A stretch of DNA of 64,000 nt, taken from an alpha proteobacterium HIMB59. Its GTDB lineage: Bacteria > Pseudomonadota > Alphaproteobacteria > HIMB59. The translations under genes were made by a program, and so were the position numbers. Below the pieces are notes generated by a model that made no database searches, was not told the origin of the DNA, and saw only the letters and a list, made by a program, of their open reading frames with translations. Shown here one piece after another: positions 27,657 through 35,849 of this stretch. Position 1 is the first letter of the stretch, and the number at the start of each line of letters is the position of its first letter. The stretch covers positions 1,178,001 through 1,242,000 of the forward strand of contig CP003801.1 of assembly GCA_000299115.1 (NCBI GenBank), in the 5' to 3' direction.

Positions 27657-28991
27657 CTATATTGAATGGTAGTTTTTAACACCAACAGTCATATCTGTTC
27701 CTGCTAAAGGAACTTTCGCCATAGCTGACGCTTCCATCGTTAATGCAGCTAAATCTTCTGGCTCTAGTGAGTGAAGATTTGTTTTACCACAAGCTCTTGC
27801 CATTAACTGTGCTTCTAGTGTCATAGTGTTAAGCATGTTATATACTCTCTCCGCCGCTTCAGTAGGATCTAATCTACTTCTAAGAACTGGGTCTTGAGTT
27901 GCTACACCAACAGGACATCTACCTGTATGACAGTGATAACAATATCCAGCTTCAACACCCATTTCCTTTTCGAAATCAGCTTCTGGTATGTCTTTGTTAC
28001 AGTTAAGGGCAATAAGACCAGCTGTACCAATAGCAATAGCATCTGCACCTAGTGCAAGCGCTTTCGCCATGTCAACACCATCTCTGATACCACCAGCATA
28101 AACAAGTGTAATATCTCCTGATTTTCCAACATCATCTAGAGCTCTTCTAGCTTCTCTAACTGCTCCGATACCAGGGATACCTGTATTTGCCGCTGCAACG
28201 TGAGGTCCAGCACCAGTTGAGCCTTCCATAGAGTCTAAGAAAATAGAGTCAGGATCACACTTAGCTGCCATTCTGACGTCATCATAAACTCTTGAAGCTC
28301 CAAGTTTTAATTGGATTGGAACTTGATTATCTGTTAACTCTCTTAATTCAGCAACTTTCAGTGCTAGATCATCCGGACCCATCCAGTCTGGATGTCTTGC
28401 TGGTGATCTTTGGTCGATACCAGCAGGTAAAGATCTCATTTCTGCAACCTGATCAGTCACCTTTTGACCCATTAAGTGTCCACCCATACCAACTTTTTGA
28501 CCTTGTCCGATAAATACTTCAATAGCATCCGCTAGCTGAGCGTGGTGTGGATTAAATCCGTATCTGGATTGGATACACTGGTAATACCATTTATTTGAGT
28601 ATCTTCTCTCATCAGGAATCATACCACCTTCACCAGAACAAGTAGCGCTACCAGCCATAGTTGCGCCTCTAGCTAAAGCTGTTTTCGCTTCATAAGATAA
28701 CGCACCAAAACTCATACTTGTAATATAAACAGGTATGTCTAATTTAATTGGGTTTTTAGCTCTTGGGCCGATAACAGTTTCTGTTAAACATTTCTCACGA
28801 TATCCCTCAATAACAAAACGTGTAAGAGTACCAGGAAGGAAAGTTAAATCATCCCAGTGAGGAATTTTTTTCATGAGAGCCATACCTCTCATTCTGTATC
28901 TTCCTAACTGCGCCTTAATATGGATATCATCCATGACGTCAGGAGTGAAGATTGCATTTTTACCTAAAAGTGTTGTATTTCTTTTTGCCAT
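27657..28991 (-). CDS. Glutamate-synthase-like FMN subunit (MgsC paralogue)
   Basis: 444 residues of the FMN-binding glutamate synthase fold. Visible are YREKC, MSFGALSYEAKTALARGA, the flavin-site VYAGGIRDGVDMAKALALGADAI, and the cysteine cluster CYHCHTGRCPVGVATQDP for a 3Fe-4S centre. It aligns along its length with the second copy at 35850 and is clearly paralogous, not a recent duplicate. With its two neighbours it could transfer an amine from glutamine or a gamma-glutamyl amide onto 2-oxoglutarate or glutamate. Automatic annotation might call it MgsC; its partner ligase differs from GmaS, so I leave the symbol open. Confidence 0.82.
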   Translation of the reverse strand: MAKRNTTLLGKNAIFTPDVMDDIHIKAQLGRYRMRGMALMKKIPHWDDLTFLPGTLTRFVIEGYREKCLTETVIGPRAKNPIKLDIPVYITSMSFGALSYEAKTALARGATMAGSATCSGEGGMIPDERRYSNKWYYQCIQSRYGFNPHHAQLADAIEVFIGQGQKVGMGGHLMGQKVTDQVAEMRSLPAGIDQRSPARHPDWMGPDDLALKVAELRELTDNQVPIQLKLGASRVYDDVRMAAKCDPDSIFLDSMEGSTGAGPHVAAANTGIPGIGAVREARRALDDVGKSGDITLVYAGGIRDGVDMAKALALGADAIAIGTAGLIALNCNKDIPEADFEKEMGVEAGYCYHCHTGRCPVGVATQDPVLRSRLDPTEAAERVYNMLNTMTLEAQLMARACGKTNLHSLEPEDLAALTMEASAMAKVPLAGTDMTVGVKNYHSI

Positions 28992-28999
28992 TGTATCTC

Positions 29000-29839
29000 C
29001 TAACCTAATATTCCTTTTCTTTCACTTGGCTCTAAGTTGTCATAGTTCCAAAGTTTTTTACCAGCAACATATTTTTTGAACTTACTGACAGGTGTCTTAG
29101 AATTAATCTCTGCATTATTTAGTTTCTGCTCAAGCCATCTGATTTCGTATTCATTCATTTCGCCTTCAACACAGTCACTACCAAGAGACTTGACTTCACC
29201 GCCAACAAAAATCATGCCGTCATACATGGAGTCACCCATGTTTGCACTGACATCACCGCAAACAATAATTCTTCCTCTTTGCATCATGAAACCAGTAAAT
29301 GCTCCAGCGTTTCCACCAATAATGATAGTTCCGCCTTTCATATCAATACCAGTTCTTGCGCCAGCATTACCTTTTACGATCAAATCGCCACCTCTCAGTG
29401 CGGCACCAAAACATGATCCAGCGTTGTTTTCGACTAGAACTTTACCTGCCATCATATTTTCAGCACAGGACCATCCCACTCTACCTTTAACTCTAACAGT
29501 AGGGCCGTCGATGCAACCAACTCCGAAATAACCTAAACTACCTTCAAATATAATGTTTAGCTTGTTTAGGATACCTACTCCAAGAGAGTGTTTTGCACCA
29601 GGATTTTTAATTACAACAGTTCCATAGCCTTTTTTCATTGCATCTCTGATCTTTTGATTAAGATCTCTTGCTTCTAGGTCTGTGCAATCAATTGAAGTTC
29701 TTTTATTAAAATCAACGTCTACATTACCGTAATATGTATAATTCTCTTCTTCAGTAGGGTTAAAGAAAAGTTGTTGCGTTCTTCCAGTTAAATTTTCATC
29801 AGAAAAAGCTAAATTTTCTTTTTTTGCTATACCTGCCAT
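29000..29839 (-). CDS. Glutamate-synthase-like GXGXG subunit (MgsB paralogue)
   Basis: 279 residues with the right-handed beta-helix repeats of the glutamate synthase C-terminal domain (GNAGARTGIDMKGG, GNAGAFTGFMMQRG, GDVSANMGDSMYDG). It has a longer N-terminal extension than the other copy (279 versus 226 residues). It overlaps the amidotransferase subunit gene by 13 nt and precedes the FMN subunit gene by 8 nt, giving the order expected of a split glutamate synthase. Confidence 0.82.
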   Translation of the reverse strand: MAGIAKKENLAFSDENLTGRTQQLFFNPTEEENYTYYGNVDVDFNKRTSIDCTDLEARDLNQKIRDAMKKGYGTVVIKNPGAKHSLGVGILNKLNIIFEGSLGYFGVGCIDGPTVRVKGRVGWSCAENMMAGKVLVENNAGSCFGAALRGGDLIVKGNAGARTGIDMKGGTIIIGGNAGAFTGFMMQRGRIIVCGDVSANMGDSMYDGMIFVGGEVKSLGSDCVEGEMNEYEIRWLEQKLNNAEINSKTPVSKFKKYVAGKKLWNYDNLEPSERKGILG

Positions 29840-30768
29840 ACTTTTACCTCCGCTTCATATGGATCGTAAGTTTTAATTTCATGAGGGAAGATATTTCTGA
29901 TTGCTACTTCCTCAGAGGCACATGCAACAATATCCTTACTTTCGTAAATTACCATTGGCTTAGCAGCCATGTAGTCTTTTGCCATACCTAGTTGATCTTT
30001 AGTTGCAACAACGTATGTAAAAACACCATCTAGCTCGTCTAAGCTATCATGCATTGCCTGTTCTAATTCAATGCCTCTTGCCATTTTGTCCGCAATATAA
30101 ACAGCAATAATTTCAGAGTCGCAATTTGAATTGAAACGGTAACCTTTTCTCTCCAATACTCTTCTGTTACCCCAATAGTTAGTTAACTGACCATTGTGCA
30201 CAACAGATACGTCTTCAAAAGGGAAAGCCCAATATGGGTGAGCAGACTTAATATCGACATCAGACTCTGTAGCCATACGGGTATGGCCAATACCATGAGT
30301 TCCCATAAATTTACCAAGACCATATTGATCTGCTACAGTTGTAGCATCTCCCAGATCTTTGATTAACTCTAAGCCTTTTCCAATTGATAAAATTTCAGTT
30401 TTTTCAACAGTCTCAATTTCAGTAGCCAATCCTGTAAGATCGCCCTTGAAATCAAATTCATATCGAAAAGCGTATGGAGTGCTGGAGCTTTGTTTGGTTA
30501 CCTTTGCGCCATGTTTTTTCATGATCGCATCAACCTGACTTTTTCTTTCTTTTAATTGTTCAGGTGAGTCAATGACAGCTTTGACTTTTTCTGCTTCATT
30601 TTCTGAAATTTTGAATCTCATCACGAAGCCTTTTTTCTTTGGTGTACCATACATAGCATATCCAGTTGAGTCCGGACCTCTATGTTTTAGACCTTGAAGC
30701 ATCAAGCGCATTTGCTCGCCTACATTCACAGTCTTTTTTCTGTTAATTACTCCAGCTATTCCACACAT
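29827..30768 (-). CDS. Class II glutamine amidotransferase subunit (MgsA paralogue)
   Basis: 313-residue Ntn-type amidotransferase. Cys2 is the nucleophile (MCGIAGVINRKK). RGPDSTGYAMY, IGHTRMATESDVDIKSAHP and SVVHNGQLTNY form the glutamine site, and NSNCDSEIIAVY follows. It would release the amide nitrogen or amine and channel it to the FMN subunit. It lies 21 nt after the GS-like ligase gene. It is longer than the MgsA copy at 37849 by about 20 residues and is clearly diverged from it. Confidence 0.82.
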   Translation of the reverse strand: MCGIAGVINRKKTVNVGEQMRLMLQGLKHRGPDSTGYAMYGTPKKKGFVMRFKISENEAEKVKAVIDSPEQLKERKSQVDAIMKKHGAKVTKQSSSTPYAFRYEFDFKGDLTGLATEIETVEKTEILSIGKGLELIKDLGDATTVADQYGLGKFMGTHGIGHTRMATESDVDIKSAHPYWAFPFEDVSVVHNGQLTNYWGNRRVLERKGYRFNSNCDSEIIAVYIADKMARGIELEQAMHDSLDELDGVFTYVVATKDQLGMAKDYMAAKPMVIYESKDIVACASEEVAIRNIFPHEIKTYDPYEAEVKVWQV

Positions 30769-30789
30769 ACTTTTCTATCTCCTTTGTTA

Positions 30790-32259
30790 TTATGGTAAGC
30801 AGTCTAAGTACTTATCGAGATCCCATTGAGTTGGAGTTGCTAGGAACTCTTCCCACTCGTCTCTCTTATATTCCATAAATACTTTCATCATGTCGCCAGG
30901 AAGTGCTTCTTGGATCACTTTATCAGTCTCTAAACGATCTAACGCTTCACCAAGAGTCATCGGAAGTTTTTCAACTTGCTTTCCAGCTTTCATTTGTTCA
31001 TACATATTATTCTGTTCAGGTTTGCCTGGATCCATCTTCTTTGTGATACCATGGTCAAACGCTTTTAGAAGACCTGCGCCCATTAGGTATGGATTATGAG
31101 CTGAGTCAACAGAACGATACTCAAAACGACCAGGGGCCGAAACACGTAAACCACATGTTCTGTTCTGATAACCCCAGTCAGCGTAAACAGGAGCCCAGAA
31201 GCCAGTATCCCAAAGTCTTCGATATGAGTTCACAGTAGAAGAACCTAAAGCAGTTAAGGCTGGTAAGTGTTCCATAACACCACCAATTGCTTGAAGTCCT
31301 ACTTTACCAGGAATTCTTCTATCTTTTCCATCTGGCATGAATACGTTTGTTCCACCTCTTCTATGATGGAAAACATTTTCCATACCTGGAATATCTTTGT
31401 TTCCACAAGGAACAATTTCATCTTTTCCACCCTTCCAAAGAGAAATATTTGTGTGACAACCAGAAGCTGAAACACCAACGAAAGGCTTACTTAAGAAACA
31501 TGCAATAAGATTAAACTCTCTTGCAACCTGAGCACAAATTTGACGATATGTAGATAATCTATCTGCATTTCTGACAACATCATCATAGTTAAAGTTTAAC
31601 TCTAACTGACCTGGTGCATCCTCGTGATCACCTTGAATAATATCAAGACCCATTGCTCGTGAGTACTCAATAACCTTCATATAAACAGGTCTTAATGACT
31701 CAAATTGATCAATGTGATAACAATATGGCTTTGAGAAACCTGAGCCTGTTGGTGTACCATCTTCATTTTTAGTCAACCACATCATCTCTGGTTCTGTACC
31801 AGCTCTTAATTCAAGCTTGTGCTTTTTTTTGAAATCTTCGTGAATTCTTTTTAGATTTCCACGACAGTCAGAAGTTAAGTATCCACCCGGATCATTTTCT
31901 TCTTCTCTGTTTCGGAAACAAGTACAAAAAACTCTAGCGATTCTCTTGTCCCAAGGAATCTGAACAAAAGTTTCAGGATCAGGAATACCAACTAGCTCGT
32001 GAGCCTCTGGTCCATATCCGATATAATCACCATGTCTATTTGTAAAAAGGTTAGCAGTTGCTCCGTAAACTAATTGGAAACCTTTGTTCGCAACACTTTC
32101 CCAGTGATCAGCTGGAACGCCTTTACCAACAATTCTTCCGGTAACAGAGATAAACTGATAATAAATATACTCAATACCGAGTTTATTTATTTTTGCTCTT
32201 ACCTTCTTTATATATTCTTGTCTTTTCTTATCCTTAACGTACGTTTCTAATGCTGTCAT
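30790..32259 (-). CDS. Glutamine-synthetase-like ligase of the second amine module
   Basis: 489 residues, a GS-family member distinct from GlnA, GmaS and the gene at 20914. Core motifs are present: AGTEPEMMWL, DAPGQLELNFNYDD, SASGCHTNISLW in place of the GlnA histidine loop, YQNRTCGLRVSAPGRFEYRS and SAHNPYLMGAGLL. An insertion with HHRRGGTNVFMPDGKDRRIP is unusual. The N-terminal helix is basic (KDKKRQEYIKKVRAKIN). It is followed by three glutamate-synthase-like genes and preceded by an FAD oxidoreductase, copying the logic ligase, amine transfer, oxidation of the methylamine route. The amine is unknown. Confidence 0.8.
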   Translation of the reverse strand: MTALETYVKDKKRQEYIKKVRAKINKLGIEYIYYQFISVTGRIVGKGVPADHWESVANKGFQLVYGATANLFTNRHGDYIGYGPEAHELVGIPDPETFVQIPWDKRIARVFCTCFRNREEENDPGGYLTSDCRGNLKRIHEDFKKKHKLELRAGTEPEMMWLTKNEDGTPTGSGFSKPYCYHIDQFESLRPVYMKVIEYSRAMGLDIIQGDHEDAPGQLELNFNYDDVVRNADRLSTYRQICAQVAREFNLIACFLSKPFVGVSASGCHTNISLWKGGKDEIVPCGNKDIPGMENVFHHRRGGTNVFMPDGKDRRIPGKVGLQAIGGVMEHLPALTALGSSTVNSYRRLWDTGFWAPVYADWGYQNRTCGLRVSAPGRFEYRSVDSAHNPYLMGAGLLKAFDHGITKKMDPGKPEQNNMYEQMKAGKQVEKLPMTLGEALDRLETDKVIQEALPGDMMKVFMEYKRDEWEEFLATPTQWDLDKYLDCLP

Positions 32260-32277
32260 TATATTCCTCCTTTAACA

Positions 32278-33624
32278 TCAGCTCCAAGGGAACGGGCTAT
32301 TTGAGACCGGATGTAGTTTCCCTTCTTGGTATCGAGAAAATCTGAAAGGTTCTAGAATTTCAGACTTGCTCCCTAGTACTTCATCAGATACTAAATCGCC
32401 AACACCTGCCATTTTGTATCCATGATTTGCGTCTGCAATGATATAAACGTTTTCTCTGTATTGGTCGAACACAGGGAAACGATCAGGAGTCACACATCCT
32501 ATTCCACCAGCTTTTTGGTTCTTATACTTTGCGTGACAGCCATCAAATTGTTTCTGACAAAAAGCCAGAGCCGAAGTAAACTTATCTTCAAATGCAGGTC
32601 TTGGCTGAAATTCTTCAGACTCATGACCATAAGGATCTAATTTAACCTCAGATGCAGGCTTAGCGACATCATAAGGAGAAGACCCTCCTTGAATACCATT
32701 ACGGTAAACATCAGGCTTATAATAAAAGCCCCACATTTCATTTTCATGAATTACATCACCTGATTTATTGGAAACCAATGTCGCTTCAGTATCGACATGA
32801 ATAACAGGATACTCTGTTCCTTTAGCGGTTCGATAACTATTAGGATCAACATCAATTTCACCCTCTTCAAGTGCCATGTAAGACCACATTGGAATTTCAT
32901 CTGTGAATGTTCCATCAGGTTGTTTAATTTTTACAGAATTAGGAAGATCAAGCATTTCCCAAAAAGTTCTAACCCAAGGACCAGCAGCTACAACTAGTTG
33001 TGAGCATTCGATTGTTCCTTGGTTAGTTTCCACGGCGCTCACTGCCCCACTGCCATTAGCAGTGACAAGATTGGTAGCTTGAACACCTTCAAGAATTTTT
33101 GCACCAGCTGCTTCTGCTAGTTTTTTGAAACCTAAGTTAGCACCTCTATTAGGTCCATAACCAGAATTTTTTTCATGAAGAACAGAAGTGATACCTTGCG
33201 CTTGCCAATCAGGTAAAAGCTCTTTCATATATTTATCACAGTCAGCTGCGCCCTCAATAAATGTGGAGTCATATCCAATTTCTTTTTGCTGATGATAAAC
33301 TTCCGCCATTCCCTCGTGCATGAGCTGAGAATTAATTTGCATGTAACCGACAGGTCTAAATTGAAGAGCTTCAGCGTTTGCGTTCCAAACATCAACTGAG
33401 TGAGCCATTAATCGACGCATCGCAGGTTGGTAGTAGTTGTTTCTAACGATACCACAAGCAACACTAGTTGCACCTTCACCAACTTTTGTTTTTTCTATAA
33501 CAACAACAGAATCTTCTTTTAGTTGACCTTTGCTGGATAACTTTTTACATAAGTGCCAAGCTGTGCTTAAGCCATGAATACCACCACCTATTATTAGGTA
33601 TTCACATTTAGACGGTAAACTCAT
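32278..33624 (-). CDS. FAD-dependent amine/N-alkyl amino acid oxidoreductase
   Basis: 448 residues of the DAO/SoxB-like FAD family. The dinucleotide fold is near the start (EYLIIGGGIHGLSTAWHLC), followed by VVIEKTKVGEGATSVACGIVRNNYY, a position where SoxB and MgdA have GGGNVGRNTT. The C-terminal FAD contact is NVYIIADANHGYKMAGVGDLV. No GcvT domain is present, so any formaldehyde made is not passed directly to THF. It is the first gene of the second module, with a GGAGG ribosome site, and a palindromic operator lies 59 nt upstream of its ATG. Substrate unknown; an N-alkyl glutamate is a reasonable guess. Confidence 0.8.
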   Translation of the reverse strand: MSLPSKCEYLIIGGGIHGLSTAWHLCKKLSSKGQLKEDSVVVIEKTKVGEGATSVACGIVRNNYYQPAMRRLMAHSVDVWNANAEALQFRPVGYMQINSQLMHEGMAEVYHQQKEIGYDSTFIEGAADCDKYMKELLPDWQAQGITSVLHEKNSGYGPNRGANLGFKKLAEAAGAKILEGVQATNLVTANGSGAVSAVETNQGTIECSQLVVAAGPWVRTFWEMLDLPNSVKIKQPDGTFTDEIPMWSYMALEEGEIDVDPNSYRTAKGTEYPVIHVDTEATLVSNKSGDVIHENEMWGFYYKPDVYRNGIQGGSSPYDVAKPASEVKLDPYGHESEEFQPRPAFEDKFTSALAFCQKQFDGCHAKYKNQKAGGIGCVTPDRFPVFDQYRENVYIIADANHGYKMAGVGDLVSDEVLGSKSEILEPFRFSRYQEGKLHPVSNSPFPWS

Positions 33625-33682
33625 TTATATAACCTCCGGTTCGAAGTACATTTTGATCTTGGTTATAGGAAAGAACACTTAG

Positions 33683-33701
33683 TGTTTCAAATTATGAAAC
33701 A
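33683..33701. promoter_or_regulatory. IclR-type operator upstream of the second module
   Basis: TGTTTCA-AATTA-TGAAACA, a perfect 7-5-7 palindrome. Its full sequence plus five following bases recurs exactly at 43906. The arms resemble known IclR-family sites (KdgR type TGAAACA/TGTTTCA). It lies just after the iclR-like gene and before the FAD gene it probably controls. Confidence 0.75.
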
Positions 33702-33720
33702 AATTTTTGTCTTAGAATTG

Positions 33721-34491
33721 TTAGTTATCAACAATAAGCTTAGATATTTTAATTGAAGCACTTTGTAGCAGCTTTACGTAGTCAATAGTATTTTTAGGAT
33801 TCATAATATTCCTGCTTCCTGATAAAGAGATTCCTGCAAAAGATCTTTTTTCCTTATCGAGAATAGCCACACCAATGCCATAGGTATTCTCAAATGCTTC
33901 ACCATGATTTAATGAATAACCTTGAGTTCTAATTTTGAGCAACTCTTTTTTTAAATCATTTAAATTATGGATAGTGTTTCTTGTATGTGGAAAGAAATTG
34001 TAACTTTTATAAATCGATGAAATTTCATTTTCAGGTCGATAAGCAAGCATTACCTTTCCTAAAGCACAACAATGCGCATCCATTCTCATTCGAAAAGTTC
34101 GATGAGAAGCATCGCTATTAACGTGAGATATTTTATCAGAATGTACGATCTGCGATCCTTCAAGCATTGCAAGGTAAGTAATTAAATTTGTTTGATTAGA
34201 TACGTCTTCTAAAATTTCTTTGGATGCCTCAGAAATTGATTGAAGATAATCAGAAGTTTCACCAAATTGAAAAGCTTTATGCCCCATTGTATAAGTGTTA
34301 GAAGAATTATTTTTATGAATATATCCTAACTGTGTTAAAACAAACAAAAGTCGAAAAGTCGTTGTTCGAGACATTGATGCTTTGCGAGAAATTGTTGCTG
34401 CCTTTTGTGGAAAAATAGACTTTGATAATATTTCTAAAATTTTAAATGACTTTTCTAATGACTTATTAATATATTTTAAATCACCAGTCAT
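33721..34491 (-). CDS. IclR-family transcriptional regulator
   Basis: 256 residues. An N-terminal winged helix-turn-helix (KAATISRKASMSRTTTFRLLFVLTQLGYI) is followed by an IclR effector domain (MRMDAHCCALGKVMLAY, GYSLNHGEAFENTYGIGVAI, AGISLSGSRN). Members sense small organic ligands. It lies between the two amine modules, all on the minus strand. Palindromes fitting its family occur before its own gene, before the second module and before mgdA, so it is the likely common regulator. The ligand could be a methylated amine or a gamma-glutamyl derivative (inference). Confidence 0.92.
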   Translation of the reverse strand: MTGDLKYINKSLEKSFKILEILSKSIFPQKAATISRKASMSRTTTFRLLFVLTQLGYIHKNNSSNTYTMGHKAFQFGETSDYLQSISEASKEILEDVSNQTNLITYLAMLEGSQIVHSDKISHVNSDASHRTFRMRMDAHCCALGKVMLAYRPENEISSIYKSYNFFPHTRNTIHNLNDLKKELLKIRTQGYSLNHGEAFENTYGIGVAILDKEKRSFAGISLSGSRNIMNPKNTIDYVKLLQSASIKISKLIVDN

Positions 34492-34507
34492 ACTTTCCTT
34501 AAAATTT

Positions 34508-34526
34508 TATTCCACCCTATGGAACA
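34508..34526. promoter_or_regulatory. Imperfect operator upstream of iclR
   Basis: TATTCCA-CCCTA-TGGAACA has the same 7-5-7 geometry as the sites at 33683 and 43906, with three differences in the arms. It lies 17-35 nt before the iclR start, a typical position for autoregulation. Confidence 0.55.
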
Positions 34527-34559
34527 ATATTAAATAACTTTTATGAGTTTAAATCAATA

Positions 34560-35846
34560 TTATAAGAATTTATTTTCAAAATTTTCTTTAAAACGGTAAT
34601 ACCAGCCAAGCAGTGGTAATAGTTTAACTATCAAAGATTTAAAATAGTTTTTGTCATTCTTGATTTTTGAAATAATAAGATCGGTATTTTGATTTGTTGT
34701 AAGCATATTTGCTGCCTGATAACCAAGATAAGGCATAAGAGCAACTCCACTGCCATTGCATCCTAAAACAAAAATTTTATTATTAGTTTTTTTAACCATC
34801 GGAAGAGTATTGAACGTTACTCCTACTTTGCCGCCCCATATGTAATCAATCGAAAAATTATCAATATCTGGCAAGATTAAGCTTATTTTTTTATAAAAAA
34901 AAGATTTCACCATATTGCTATTCTCCATTCCATAGGCCCAAACAGGAAAAGCTCCAAACAATATTCTCTTGTGATCTGGAGATGGGCGAAAGTAATACAA
35001 GTCGTTTTTACTATCGGAATACATTCGTAATTTTGGCAGAAGTTTTTGAACCTTCTCTTGCCCTAATATATTTGTTGCCGCAATATAAGAAGGCACACCA
35101 ATGATATTATAATGTTCATTTCCAATATCCTTTTCTGAGTAACCATTAGTAGCTATAATAAGATATTGCGTTCTAATCTTACCCTCTGAAGTTTTTAGCA
35201 CATAGTATTCATCAATTTTTTTATGTGATAACAGTTTACATGGACTAAAAATATCAACTTTATTTGAAAGAGCTTTATCTAAAAAAAAATTATATAGCTT
35301 AGCAGGATTAACACTGGCAGCATTTTTTACCAGCATCCCTCCTTTATAATAGTTATTGTTAATTTCACTTTCTAAGTTTTCAATTATTTCAATTTGTAAA
35401 TTTGATAAAGAATTAAGAAGATTTGTTTTTTGTCTCAATGCATCTAATTTTTTTCTGCTATGAGCTAAAACTAATCTTCCAGTTTTTTGATAGGATACTT
35501 CCTCTTGGTGATGATTAATTTGATCTTCTAAATATTCATATGATCCAATGGACTCTTGGATAAACTTCTTAGCAAGATCTTCTCCATAATCTTTAAAAAG
35601 ATTAATTTTTTTTCCTAAATTTAAACCCCCTGAAACCATTCCAGCGCTTCTAGTACTTGCGCCTTCCCCTAATGCTATTTGGTCAATGATTAGAGTTTTT
35701 AGACCTTTTGAAGAAGCTTGAATAGCAGCGTTCACACCCGTATATCCGGCACCGACGACTACTAGGTCGTATAAAGAATTTGCAACTTGAGTATTTTGAA
35801 AGTGATAAGGTTTATAAAATTCCCACCAATATGGATAAGTTTTCAA
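34560..35846 (-). CDS. FAD-dependent oxidoreductase, PuuB-like
   Basis: 428 residues of the DAO family, closest by eye to gamma-glutamylputrescine oxidase-like proteins: YDLVVVGAGYTGVNAAIQ near residue 27, then GEGASTRSAGMVSGGLNLGK, the mid-protein YYFRPSPDHKRILFGAFP, and FVLGCNGSGVALMPYLG at the FAD end. The start appears to be a TTG at 35846, 3 nt after the mgsC stop. It belongs to the mgd-mgs operon. PuuB oxidises a gamma-glutamyl amine, so oxidation of another gamma-glutamyl amine or of dimethylamine-derived product is possible, but substrate is unknown. Confidence 0.8.
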   Translation of the reverse strand: MKTYPYWWEFYKPYHFQNTQVANSLYDLVVVGAGYTGVNAAIQASSKGLKTLIIDQIALGEGASTRSAGMVSGGLNLGKKINLFKDYGEDLAKKFIQESIGSYEYLEDQINHHQEEVSYQKTGRLVLAHSRKKLDALRQKTNLLNSLSNLQIEIIENLESEINNNYYKGGMLVKNAASVNPAKLYNFFLDKALSNKVDIFSPCKLLSHKKIDEYYVLKTSEGKIRTQYLIIATNGYSEKDIGNEHYNIIGVPSYIAATNILGQEKVQKLLPKLRMYSDSKNDLYYFRPSPDHKRILFGAFPVWAYGMENSNMVKSFFYKKISLILPDIDNFSIDYIWGGKVGVTFNTLPMVKKTNNKIFVLGCNGSGVALMPYLGYQAANMLTTNQNTDLIISKIKNDKNYFKSLIVKLLPLLGWYYRFKENFENKFL

Positions 35847-35849
35847 AAC

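Noticed and set aside
27657-28991. Recent duplication of mgsC
   Set aside because: The two FMN subunits differ throughout, and their partner subunits differ in length, so the duplication, if any, is old.
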